Source: an uncultured Corynebacterium sp. (GTDB taxonomy: Bacteria; Actinomycetota; Actinomycetes; Mycobacteriales; Mycobacteriaceae). Taken from it: a stretch of DNA of 56,984 nucleotides. This document shows, in pieces, positions 36,909-44,377 of this stretch. Each line of letters starts with the position of its first letter. Within the stretch, counting starts at the first letter, position 1. A program made the position numbers and the translations under genes. Below the pieces are notes generated by a model. It saw only the letters and a list, made by a program, of their open reading frames with translations. It had not been told where the DNA came from and searched no databases. The stretch lies in assembly GCF_943914615.1 (NCBI RefSeq), contig NZ_CALUCS010000014.1, positions 1 to 56,984 on the forward strand, given 5' to 3'.

Positions 36909-37343
36909 CTAGTCCCTGGTGCCGACGGTGTGGACGATCATCACATCGCACTCCGCCTGGCGTGCCGCATCGGCAGGCACACTGCCCAGCAGGCGCCCGG
37001 TCAGCGAGTTAATGCCACGGTTGCCGACGACCAGCAGGTCCGCCTCCTCGCTCTTGACGATGCTCATCAGCGCCTCCACCGGGTCGCCTTCCTTCAGCAC
37101 CGCGCGAACCTTCTTCGCGCCCTCGCCTTCGGCCTCTTTTCGTGCGGACGCCAACACCTCAGCCGCAGACATCTCCCCGTCCACCGCAGTGGTCTTCTTG
37201 GTCGCGGTATCCGCGTGCTCCCCCACATACGCGCTGGCCAGGACGAGTTCCGCGTCCATGGCGGCGGCTACGCCCGCGGCGCGTCGCACTGCTAGAAAAG
37301 AAGATTCCGACCCATCGGTTCCGACCACGACTGTGTTGTACAT
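36909..37343 (-). CDS. universal stress protein
   Basis: A single UspA domain of 144 residues, beginning MYNTVVVGTDGSE and with the nucleotide-binding loop VVGNRGINSLTGRLLGSVP near the C-terminus (a G-2x-G-9x-G(S/T) pattern). These bind ATP or cAMP and respond to stress. It follows uvrB by 10 bases; TAATAT, inside the uvrB 3' end, lies exactly seven bases before the ATG, suggesting its own leaderless transcript. Confidence 0.93.
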   Translation of the reverse strand: MYNTVVVGTDGSESSFLAVRRAAGVAAAMDAELVLASAYVGEHADTATKKTTAVDGEMSAAEVLASARKEAEGEGAKKVRAVLKEGDPVEALMSIVKSEEADLLVVGNRGINSLTGRLLGSVPADAARQAECDVMIVHTVGTRD

Positions 37344-37350
37344 AACTCTA

Positions 37351-37356
37351 ATATTA
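37351..37356 (-). promoter_or_regulatory. -10 element for a leaderless usp transcript
   Basis: TAATAT on the minus strand overlaps the uvrB stop codon and ends seven bases before the ATG at 37343. Confidence 0.4.
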
Positions 37357-39501
37357 CAACCCAGCTTCGATCATGCCCCGGAGTTCCTTTTTTAGGTCCG
37401 CGATTTCGTCGCGGAGGCGGCCGGCGAGCTCGAACTTCAGCTCCTTCGCCGCGGACTTCATCTGCTCTGTCATCTCCTGGATCAGCTTCTCCAGCTGCGG
37501 GCGTGCCATGGGTTCGTCGCTGGAACCGCGCACCAGCGCCCAGTCGGCCTCGGGCGATTCACCCCGCCCGCCGGCACTGGAGTCGGCGCCGGCGCCGCCT
37601 GCGGCGTCCGCACCAGATTCCGCCTCGAGCTCCGCAACCTGGTCCAAGATATCGGCGATCTTCTTGCGCAAAGGCTGCGGGTCAATGCCGTGCTCTTCGT
37701 TGTAGGCGATCTGCTTGGCGCGGCGGCGCTCGGTCTCGTCGATGGCGTACTGCATCGAGTCGGTGACCTTGTCGGCGTACATGATGACCTCGCCGGAGAC
37801 GTTACGGGCAGCGCGGCCGATGGTCTGGATCAGCGAGCGTTCGGAGCGCAGGAAGCCTTCCTTATCCGCGTCCAGGATCGCCACCAGCGAGACCTCCGGC
37901 AGGTCCAGGCCCTCGCGCAGCAGGTTGATGCCCACCAGCACGTCGAACTCGCCCAAGCGCAGCTGGCGGAGCAGCTCCACACGCTTGAGGGTATCGATAT
38001 CCGAGTGCATGTAGCGGACCTTCACGCCGTGCTCCAGCAGGTAGTCGGTGAGGTCCTCGGCCATGCGCTTGGTCAGGGTGGTGACCAGCACGCGCTCGTT
38101 CTTCTCGGTGCGCTGGCGGATCTGCTCGATCAGGTCGTCGATCTGGCCTTCGGTCGGGCGCACCTCCACCTTCGGATCTACCAGGCCGGTCGGGCGAATG
38201 ACCTGCTCGACGTACTCGCCCTGGGCTGCGGCGATCTCGTAGTCGCCGGGGGTGGCGGACATGTAGACGCACTGGCCCTTGCGGTCGTCGAACTCCTCCC
38301 ACGTCAGCGGGCGGTTATCCAGCGCGCTAGGTAGGCGGAAGCCGTGCTCCACCAGGTTGCGCTTGCGGGACATGTCGCCTTCGAACATGCCGCCGATCTG
38401 CGGGACGGTTACGTGGGACTCGTCGATGATGGTGAGGAAGTCCTCGGGGAAGTAGTCGATCAGGGTGGCGGGCGCGGAACCGGCGGCGCGGCCGTCGATG
38501 TGGCGGGAGTAGTTCTCGATGCCGCTAGTGAAACCCACCTGCTGGATCATCTCCAGGTCGTATTCGGTGCGCATGCGCAGGCGCTGGGCCTCCAGCAGCT
38601 TGCCGCGGTTTTCCAGCTCTTCCAAGCGCTGCGCCAGCTCCTCCTTGATGGCCTGCATCGCCTTTTCCATACGCTCCGGACCGGCCACGTAGTGGGTGGC
38701 TGGGAAGATGCGCAGTTCGTCGACCTGGCGAATCACGTCGCCGGTCAGCGGGTGGATGTAGTACAACGCATCGATGTCGTCGCCGAAGAACTCCACGCGC
38801 ACCGCCAGCTCCTCGTAGGCCGGGATGATGTCCACCGTGTCCCCCTTTACGCGGAAAGTGCCGCGGGTAAAGGCGACGTCGTTGCGGGAGTATTGGATAT
38901 CCACCAGCAGGCGCAGGAACCGATCGCGTTCGACCTCCTCGTCGACCTTCAAGACCACCGAGCGGTCCAGGTAAGACTGCGGGGTGCCGAGGCCGTAGAT
39001 GCAGGAGACCGAGGACACAACCACCACGTCCCGGCGCGACAACAGCGCGGAGGTCGCGGAGTGGCGAAGGCGCTCCACGTCTTCGTTGATGGACGAGTCT
39101 TTCTCGATGTACGTATCCGTCTGCGCGATATACGCCTCCGGTTGGTAGTAGTCGTAGTAGGAGACGAAGTACTCCACCGCGTTGTTCGGCAGCAGGCTGC
39201 GCAGCTCGTTGGCCAGCTGGGCGGCCAGTGTCTTATTCGGCGCCATCACCAGGGTGGGGCGCTGTTCCTTTTCGATGAGCCAGGCGGCCGTCGCGGACTT
39301 ACCGGTACCGGTGGCGCCCATCAGCACGACGTCGCGCTCGCCGCGGTCAAGGCGCTGGTGCAGCTCTTCGATCGCCTTCGGCTGGTCACCGGCGGGTTTG
39401 TAGTCGCTGATGACTTCGAACTTCGCATTCGAGCGTTCGACCTCCCCCACGGGGCGGAACTCGGAGTACGACAATTCGGGACGTTCTGCTGCAAAGGCCA
39501 T
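37354..39501 (-). CDS. uvrB: excinuclease ABC subunit B
   Basis: Damage-verifying helicase of nucleotide excision repair. The 715-residue product has Walker A GATGTGKSATAAW, the beta-hairpin region with YYDYYQPEAYIAQTDTYIEK (split over the hairpin), DESHVTVPQ as the DEAD-like box, the helicase motifs LVGINLLREGLDLPEVSLVAI, and a C-terminal UVR domain (about 665-705, for UvrC). I chose the ATG at 39501 because TAGACT lies seven bases before it; the frame extends to 39549 but the extra 16 residues would overlap that promoter. Confidence 0.96.
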   Translation of the reverse strand: MAFAAERPELSYSEFRPVGEVERSNAKFEVISDYKPAGDQPKAIEELHQRLDRGERDVVLMGATGTGKSATAAWLIEKEQRPTLVMAPNKTLAAQLANELRSLLPNNAVEYFVSYYDYYQPEAYIAQTDTYIEKDSSINEDVERLRHSATSALLSRRDVVVVSSVSCIYGLGTPQSYLDRSVVLKVDEEVERDRFLRLLVDIQYSRNDVAFTRGTFRVKGDTVDIIPAYEELAVRVEFFGDDIDALYYIHPLTGDVIRQVDELRIFPATHYVAGPERMEKAMQAIKEELAQRLEELENRGKLLEAQRLRMRTEYDLEMIQQVGFTSGIENYSRHIDGRAAGSAPATLIDYFPEDFLTIIDESHVTVPQIGGMFEGDMSRKRNLVEHGFRLPSALDNRPLTWEEFDDRKGQCVYMSATPGDYEIAAAQGEYVEQVIRPTGLVDPKVEVRPTEGQIDDLIEQIRQRTEKNERVLVTTLTKRMAEDLTDYLLEHGVKVRYMHSDIDTLKRVELLRQLRLGEFDVLVGINLLREGLDLPEVSLVAILDADKEGFLRSERSLIQTIGRAARNVSGEVIMYADKVTDSMQYAIDETERRRAKQIAYNEEHGIDPQPLRKKIADILDQVAELEAESGADAAGGAGADSSAGGRGESPEADWALVRGSSDEPMARPQLEKLIQEMTEQMKSAAKELKFELAGRLRDEIADLKKELRGMIEAGL

Positions 39502-39508
39502 GCGCACC

Positions 39509-39514
39509 AGTCTA
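39509..39514 (-). promoter_or_regulatory. -10 element for a leaderless uvrB transcript
   Basis: TAGACT on the minus strand, seven bases before the chosen ATG at 39501. Confidence 0.45.
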
Positions 39515-39573
39515 CTTACCGCACCGGACACCACCTGCCGTGCTGTCACCCAGCGCTTTTACTGTGGCCGTTC

Positions 39574-39579
39574 TAAGGT
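39574..39579 (+). promoter_or_regulatory. -10 element for a leaderless transcript
   Basis: TAAGGT, seven bases before the ATG at 39587; no ribosome-binding site. Confidence 0.4.
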
Positions 39580-39586
39580 TAATCAC

Positions 39587-40531
39587 ATGAAGCTCTTCTC
39601 CCGCGGTCGTGCCGCTATCGCCCCTGTCATCGCTCTTTCACTCTTGGTTACTCCCTCTGCCGTTGCCGCGCCAGCGCCGGCTATGCCCGCCGTTCCACCG
39701 ATCGTTGTCGGTCCCGCGCCGATCGGCCCCAACACCGTCGTTATTCCTGGCGAGCTTTTGCCGGTCGGCCCCAGCGGTGCGCGTACTGCTCGCACTGTTG
39801 ATGACGCCTACTCCGCGGCCGCCATCGCCGCCCAGTATCTGAACCAGGATCCCCGCCCGGCGTTGGACCGGCTCTCCCCCGGTCGACGCGCCGAGATTAA
39901 CCACATCCTCAAGGTGCTGGAGGCTCCCGTACAGGCTCCTGGCAAGGCCACCAGTCCGCGTGCAACCGTGGTAGTGCTGGGTAACGGGCTGAACGCGGAT
40001 GGCTCCGTGCACCCGAACCTGCAGCGCCGCCTGGAGGTTGCCCGCGATTATGCGTTGCAGCACCCGGCGAGCCCGATCATCACCTCCGGCGGAAAGACCG
40101 AGCACGGTCACGTGGAGGCCGAATCTATGAAGAGGTGGCTGGTCCGCGCCGGAATCTCCCCGCAGCGCATCCACGTGGAGGGCAACTCCTGGTCCACCAT
40201 TAGCAATGCGTGGCACAGCGCGAAGGTCTTCGGAAAAATGAACGCGCAGGCCAAGAACGCTTCCCATGGCAAGCCACTGCCGCGTGAGCTGGTGATCGCC
40301 ACTACTGATAGCCACCTGCACCGTGCCGTGAGCGACTACCGCATTGCCTTCGGCCCGCGCACCACCGTCTACGGCCTGGCCTCCAAGTCCGATCCGGTGC
40401 AGCAGCGCAACCTGGCCAAGGAGCGCACCTCCCGCTACCGCGACGCGGTGGGGCTATTCATCTTCCCGGAGACGGTTGTCGCCGATGGCCTGCCGCCGCT
40501 CTTCGGCGCTGGCATCCCCCGTTTCTGGTAA
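39587..40531 (+). CDS. exported DUF218 (YdcF/ElyC-like) protein
   Basis: A 314-residue protein with an N-terminal signal peptide (MKLFSRGRAAIAPVIALSLL, cleavage probably after AVA near residue 27) and a Pro-rich segment. Residues about 125-290 form a DUF218 domain: VVVLGNGLNADGSVHP, PIITSGGKTEHGHVEAESM, HVEGNSWSTISNAWHS. Members of this family are linked to envelope and polyprenyl-carrier metabolism in E. coli, but the reaction is uncertain. I chose the ATG at 39587 for its signal peptide and -10; the frame is open upstream. Divergent from uvrB and convergent with coaE, with four bases between the stops. Confidence 0.85.
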   Translation: MKLFSRGRAAIAPVIALSLLVTPSAVAAPAPAMPAVPPIVVGPAPIGPNTVVIPGELLPVGPSGARTARTVDDAYSAAAIAAQYLNQDPRPALDRLSPGRRAEINHILKVLEAPVQAPGKATSPRATVVVLGNGLNADGSVHPNLQRRLEVARDYALQHPASPIITSGGKTEHGHVEAESMKRWLVRAGISPQRIHVEGNSWSTISNAWHSAKVFGKMNAQAKNASHGKPLPRELVIATTDSHLHRAVSDYRIAFGPRTTVYGLASKSDPVQQRNLAKERTSRYRDAVGLFIFPETVVADGLPPLFGAGIPRFW

Positions 40532-40535
40532 GGCC

Positions 40536-41120
40536 TTAGAGCCCGGCCCAGAAGCGGTCGACCTGCTCGAGTAGCTGTTCCACGGTCCCGGAGTTATCCA
40601 GAACTGTGTCCGCCGCATTGAGGCGGGTCGCGCGGTCGATCTGGGCAGCAATCCGGCGGCGGGCGTCATCCTCGTCTAAACCACGGTGCTGCACTAGGCG
40701 GTCGATGCGCAGCTCGTCGGGAGCGTCCACCACCAACACGTGATCGACCTTGTCGACCTCACCGTTTTCGATGAGCAGCGGCATGTCGTAGACGAGCACC
40801 TGCGCGCCGGACTCCCGCCCCTGCTTAAACAGTTCTTCGGTGCGGGCACGAATGCGCGGGTGAGTGATCGCGTTCAGCTTCTCCGTCGCCTCCGGCGTGG
40901 CGAAGGCCTGCCGGGCCAGCTCCGCGCGGTTTAACGTGCCGTCGGGGTTCAGCACCCCGTCAAAGGCTTCCGCCAGCTCGGCCAAAGCTGGCTGACCTGG
41001 TTCGACGATCTCGCGCGCCACCAGGTCGGCGTCAACAATAAAAGCACCGAGCTCCGCCAACAGCGAAGAGACGGTTGACTTGCCGGATCCGATTCCACCA
41101 GTCAGCCCAATTGTGATCAT
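40536..41120 (-). CDS. coaE: dephospho-CoA kinase
   Basis: Last step of coenzyme A synthesis, phosphorylating the 3'-OH of dephospho-CoA. The 194-residue protein has the P-loop GLTGGIGSGKST (5-16), the DADLVARE segment, and the lid region VQHRGLDEDDARRRI. It lacks the extra C-terminal UPF0157 domain fused to it in mycobacteria. Start ATG 41120, 16 bases after the stop of the upstream exported-protein gene, so it may be cotranscribed. Confidence 0.95.
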   Translation of the reverse strand: MITIGLTGGIGSGKSTVSSLLAELGAFIVDADLVAREIVEPGQPALAELAEAFDGVLNPDGTLNRAELARQAFATPEATEKLNAITHPRIRARTEELFKQGRESGAQVLVYDMPLLIENGEVDKVDHVLVVDAPDELRIDRLVQHRGLDEDDARRRIAAQIDRATRLNAADTVLDNSGTVEQLLEQVDRFWAGL

Positions 41121-41136
41121 GAGGCCATGCTAGCGC

Positions 41137-41493
41137 CTAGAGCGAACCTGCCAGAGTGTTTCCGGCCAGGCGGCACTGGTAGTAGCTGGCGGCAAGGTTG
41201 CCGAACTCCATGCGCAGGCCATTGGCCTTGTAGATGTCCTGCTCGGCGACTGCTTCGTCCCACTGCTTACGGACCTCTTCGATTTGCTGGTCCAGCTTCT
41301 GGCAGGCCTTCGGCACGCGCGAGGAACTGCCCAAGCTGCCCGACGCAGGAGCCTTGGGGGTCTCGACGGTCGGCAGCGGCTGGAGGGTTTCAGAGGCGGA
41401 ATCAGCGTCCGCGGCGCCAGCGATGCCCGCGGCGCTGGACAGAGTAAGAACGGCAGCCACAGCGATGGAAGCAATGCGAGAGGAATTAGCCAT
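41137..41493 (-). CDS. small exported protein, unknown function
   Basis: A 118-residue protein with a signal peptide (MANSSRIASIAVAAVLTLSS, likely cut after AGA near residue 28). The mature part is about 90 residues, with a Ser/Pro-rich linker and then a helical region bearing two cysteines (ACQKL and YQCRL) that could form a disulfide. I do not recognise the family. The ATG at 41493 is chosen because of the signal peptide and TATATT exactly seven bases upstream. Divergent from the DUF4185 gene by 61 bases, so the two may be linked in function. Confidence 0.75.
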   Translation of the reverse strand: MANSSRIASIAVAAVLTLSSAAGIAGAADADSASETLQPLPTVETPKAPASGSLGSSSRVPKACQKLDQQIEEVRKQWDEAVAEQDIYKANGLRMEFGNLAASYYQCRLAGNTLAGSL

Positions 41494-41500
41494 AGCCGAG

Positions 41501-41506
41501 AATATA
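41501..41506 (-). promoter_or_regulatory. -10 element for a leaderless transcript
   Basis: TATATT on the minus strand, seven bases before the ATG at 41493; no ribosome-binding site. Confidence 0.5.
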
Positions 41507-41537
41507 GCGGAGTTCGGCGGGCAACGCAGAAGGACGT

Positions 41538-41556
41538 ATGCAAATATAACTTGCAT
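41538..41556. repeat. inverted repeat over the DUF4185 promoter
   Basis: ATGCAA (41538-41543) and TTGCAT (41551-41556) flank seven bases that contain most of the -10 TATAAC. Possible operator. Confidence 0.35.
41545..41550 (+). promoter_or_regulatory. candidate -10 of the DUF4185 gene
   Basis: TATAAC, only four bases before the chosen ATG at 41555, so transcription would start at or just inside the start codon. Confidence 0.35.
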
Positions 41557-42808
41557 GCATAAGATTTCTGCCTCTCGCCGCACCCTCGCCGCCACCTTGA
41601 CCGCCAGCTCAATCCTGGCTGCTGCCACCGCCGTGACCGCACTGTCTACGGGGCTCGCCGCGGCTGATCCATGCTGGACTTACAAGCCCACCACCAGCGA
41701 TGGGCTGGCCGCCAGCAGCAGCGGCTCGCTTGCAGGCAGCCTCGGGCAGCCGCAGTGGCTGACCGGTAAGCCCGAGGGCATGCCGAAGGTCACCGGAAAT
41801 ACCGAGGCGATGCACATGCTTACCGGCCGCTTCGGCCCCGACCGCACCGACAAGACGGGCTTGAGCTCCACCGACCTGGGCATTATGTGGGATTCCGGCG
41901 ATGGGCGCGTGCTGGCGGCGTTTGGTGATTCCTTCCGCTGTGGTGCCGGAAACAACGGCTGGCACTCCAATGCTCTATACGAGACCGACGATATGGATCC
42001 CTCCAACGGCATCCACATGGGTGGTCCTGCCACCGGCAGCCGCTCCGAGGAGTTCCTGCCTGAATCTCTAAAGATCGACGGTGTGGAGAAGACCATCATC
42101 CCAACCGCGGGCGTCGAGGTAAATGGTGCGCAGTACGTGGACTTCATGTCCGTGCGCGACTGGGGCCGCCCGGGACAGTGGCGTACGAACTACGCCGCGA
42201 CGGCGAAATCCACCGATGGCGGGAAGACTTTCTCTGTGGTGCCGGACTCCTACCGCACCAGCTCCGTGGCTTCTAAGGACAACCGCCTGCCTGAGCTCCC
42301 AGCACACAGCCGTGGCAACGACTACTTCCAGATGACCGCCTTCGCCAAGGCACCGGAAAGCGCTGCAGGCGACGACGGCTACATTTACGTCTACGGCACC
42401 CCATCGGGGCGCTCCGGTCAGGCGCGCTTGGCACGCATCAACGAGGCAGAATTCCCCGATTTCGATTCCGCAGAGTACTGGGACGGCAGTGGCTGGACCT
42501 CCCGCATGGACGCTGCGAAGCCCGTGCTGGACGGTCGTGTGTCTGAGCTATCCGTGCAGTACAACGAGCACCTCGGCAAGTGGTTGGCACTCTACGAATC
42601 CACTCAAGGAATGGTGCTGCGCCAGGCCGATAGCCCAGAAGGGCCCTGGAGCAGCGCGAAAACGCTGATCTCCAGGGCCCAGGTGCCGGATATCTACGGC
42701 GGGTATATGTACCCGCACCAGACCGATGGGAACTTGTACTGGGTGGCCACCTCGTGGCACAGCTACAACGCTGTGGTGTACAAGACCAATCTGTCAAAGG
42801 TGTTCTAG
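41555..42808 (+). CDS. exported DUF4185 protein, possible endo-D-arabinanase
   Basis: A 417-residue protein with a signal peptide (MHKISASRRTLAATLTASSI, cleavage near ALA-A around residue 36) and a beta-propeller-like DUF4185 domain: LGIMWDSGDGRVLAAFGDSF, VDFMSVRDWGRPGQW, YIYVYGTPSGRSG, WLALYESTQGMVLRQADSPEGPW and the end WVATSWHSYNAVVYK. DUF4185 proteins of mycobacteria have been shown to cut D-arabinan (family GH183), so a role in trimming the cell-wall arabinogalactan is plausible. ATG 41555 is chosen for the signal peptide; the longer upstream frame runs through the divergent gene. Confidence 0.8.
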   Translation: MHKISASRRTLAATLTASSILAAATAVTALSTGLAAADPCWTYKPTTSDGLAASSSGSLAGSLGQPQWLTGKPEGMPKVTGNTEAMHMLTGRFGPDRTDKTGLSSTDLGIMWDSGDGRVLAAFGDSFRCGAGNNGWHSNALYETDDMDPSNGIHMGGPATGSRSEEFLPESLKIDGVEKTIIPTAGVEVNGAQYVDFMSVRDWGRPGQWRTNYAATAKSTDGGKTFSVVPDSYRTSSVASKDNRLPELPAHSRGNDYFQMTAFAKAPESAAGDDGYIYVYGTPSGRSGQARLARINEAEFPDFDSAEYWDGSGWTSRMDAAKPVLDGRVSELSVQYNEHLGKWLALYESTQGMVLRQADSPEGPWSSAKTLISRAQVPDIYGGYMYPHQTDGNLYWVATSWHSYNAVVYKTNLSKVF

Positions 42809-42814
42809 CAACCG

Positions 42815-42849
42815 GCGGCTAGAAGCCGCTGGCCGCTACAAGCCAGCGG
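42815..42849. terminator. bidirectional terminator-like hairpins
   Basis: CCGCTGGC (42826-42833) pairs with GCCAGCGG (42842-42849); an overlapping smaller hairpin GCGGCT-AGA-AGCCGC lies at 42815-42829. They fill the 52-base gap between two convergent genes. No T run follows. Confidence 0.5.
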
Positions 42850-42860
42850 ATAGCGGCGCT

Positions 42861-44177
42861 TTAGCGCTCGATGATGGCGACGATGCCCTGACCACCTGCA
42901 GCACAGATGGAAACCAGGGTGCGTCCGCCGCCATTTTCCTCCAGCACCTTCGCAGCGGTGGCGATGATGCGGCCGCCGGTAGCGGCGAACGGGTGGCCGG
43001 CTGCCAGGGAGGAGCCCTTGACGTTCAGCTTCGCGCGGTCGATGGCACCCAGGGCGCCATCCAGGCCCAGGCGCTCGCGGCAGTACTCATCGGACTCCCA
43101 AGCCTTCAGGGTGGCGCAGGTCTGGGAGGCGAAGGCCTCGTGGATCTCGTAGAAGTCGAAGTCCTGCAGGGAAAGGTTGTTGCGCTTCAGCAGGCGAGCA
43201 ACCGCATAGGTCGGGGACATCAGCAGGCCGTCCGGAGTCATGCCGTCGCGGCCGTTGATGAAGTCCACGGAAGCAACCTCGGAATCCACCAGGTATGCCT
43301 TGACCGGGATGTTGTGCTCTGCGGCCCACTCCTCGGAGGAGATCAGGACTGCGGAAGCGCCGTCGGTCAGCGGGGTGGAGTTACCGGCGGTCATGGTGGC
43401 CTTGGTGCCGTGCTGCTCGGCATCCTTCTTGCCGAAGACCGGCTTCAGCTTGGCCAGCTTCTCCACGTTGGAGTCCGGGCGCAGGTTGGTATCGCGCTGT
43501 ACGCCCAGGTACGGGGTGATGAGGTCCTCGAAGAAGCCCTCGTCGTATGCCTTGGCCAGCTTCTGGTGGGACTCGGCTGCCAGCTGGTCCTGCTCCTCGC
43601 GGGTCAGGCCGAACTCGCGGGCGGTGATGGCCGCGTGGTCTCCCATGGAAAGACCGGTGCGGGGCTCACCGTTGTTCGGCTGCTCCGGTGCCAGCTGGGA
43701 GGGGCGGATCTGGCCGACCAGCTTCAGGCGGTCGGTGGTGGTCTTCGCGTTGTTCAGCTTGATCAGGGTCTTGCGCAGCTGATCGTTAACGGCCAGCGGT
43801 GCGTCGGAGGTGGTGTCCACGCCGCCGCCGATGCCGGACTCGATGCGGCCCAGGGCGATTGCGTCTGCAACCTGTACCAGGGCAGCTAGGCCGGTACCGC
43901 AGGCCATCTGCAGGTCGAAGGCCGGGGTGGTGGAGGACAGTGCGGAGCCGAGGACGGTCTCGCGGGTCAGGTTGAAGTCGCGGGAGTGCTTCAGCACGGC
44001 GCCGGCGACGACCTGGCCCAGCTCCTCGCCCTGCAGGCCGTAGCGTGCGACCAGGCCATCGATGGCGGCGGTCAGCATGTCTTGGTTAGACGCGCTCGCG
44101 TACTCCTTGTTGGAACGGGCGAACGGGATGCGGTTGCCGCCGAGGATGGCGACCTTGCGGGGTGCTCCGTTAGTCAT
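42861..44177 (-). CDS. fadA2: acetyl-CoA acetyltransferase (thiolase), FadA2-like
   Basis: A 438-residue thiolase of the trifunctional-beta type, which cleaves or forms 3-ketoacyl-CoA. The acyl-binding Cys is in MACGTGLAAL (near residue 99), the His in GHPFAATGGR (near 390), and the second Cys in CAAGGQGIVAI at the C-terminus. It is divergent from fabG4-htdX, as fadA2 is from Rv0242c-Rv0241c in Mycobacterium tuberculosis. TATAAC (44259-44254) is a likely -10, with an inverted repeat over the start of transcription. Confidence 0.9.
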   Translation of the reverse strand: MTNGAPRKVAILGGNRIPFARSNKEYASASNQDMLTAAIDGLVARYGLQGEELGQVVAGAVLKHSRDFNLTRETVLGSALSSTTPAFDLQMACGTGLAALVQVADAIALGRIESGIGGGVDTTSDAPLAVNDQLRKTLIKLNNAKTTTDRLKLVGQIRPSQLAPEQPNNGEPRTGLSMGDHAAITAREFGLTREEQDQLAAESHQKLAKAYDEGFFEDLITPYLGVQRDTNLRPDSNVEKLAKLKPVFGKKDAEQHGTKATMTAGNSTPLTDGASAVLISSEEWAAEHNIPVKAYLVDSEVASVDFINGRDGMTPDGLLMSPTYAVARLLKRNNLSLQDFDFYEIHEAFASQTCATLKAWESDEYCRERLGLDGALGAIDRAKLNVKGSSLAAGHPFAATGGRIIATAAKVLEENGGGRTLVSICAAGGQGIVAIIER

Positions 44178-44228
44178 ATTTTTGTGTCACTCCATCGAAG
44201 AATGTGAATTGAAAGAACGTATTCCTAC

Positions 44229-44250
44229 ACGGTGTGCTCGATCACACCGT
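44229..44250. promoter_or_regulatory. perfect inverted repeat, candidate TetR-type operator
   Basis: ACGGTGTG (44229-44236) and CACACCGT (44243-44250) separated by CTCGAT. It covers the expected start of the fadA2 transcript and lies upstream of fabG4. Confidence 0.6.
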
Positions 44251-44253
44251 ATG

Positions 44254-44259
44254 GTTATA
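44254..44259 (-). promoter_or_regulatory. candidate -10 of fadA2
   Basis: TATAAC on the minus strand, directly beside the inverted repeat 44229-44250. Confidence 0.4.
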
Positions 44260-44315
44260 CATGAGAACATACATTGTCTCGGCAACGCGCGTGTGCGTAT
44301 CGCCAACAAGACTTG

Positions 44316-44321
44316 TATATT
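44316..44321 (+). promoter_or_regulatory. candidate -10 of fabG4-htdX
   Basis: TATATT, about 57 bases before the GTG start, with the ribosome-binding site GAGGAG between. Confidence 0.35.
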
Positions 44322-44377
44322 TCGCGCCGAATTGCCACCCACTGTGGCGAATTTATAGATATGAGGAGTTTAAGCTA

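Noticed and set aside
41234..41554. Upstream extension of the DUF4185 gene
   Set aside because: It would run through the divergent exported-protein gene and hide the signal peptide that starts at 41555.
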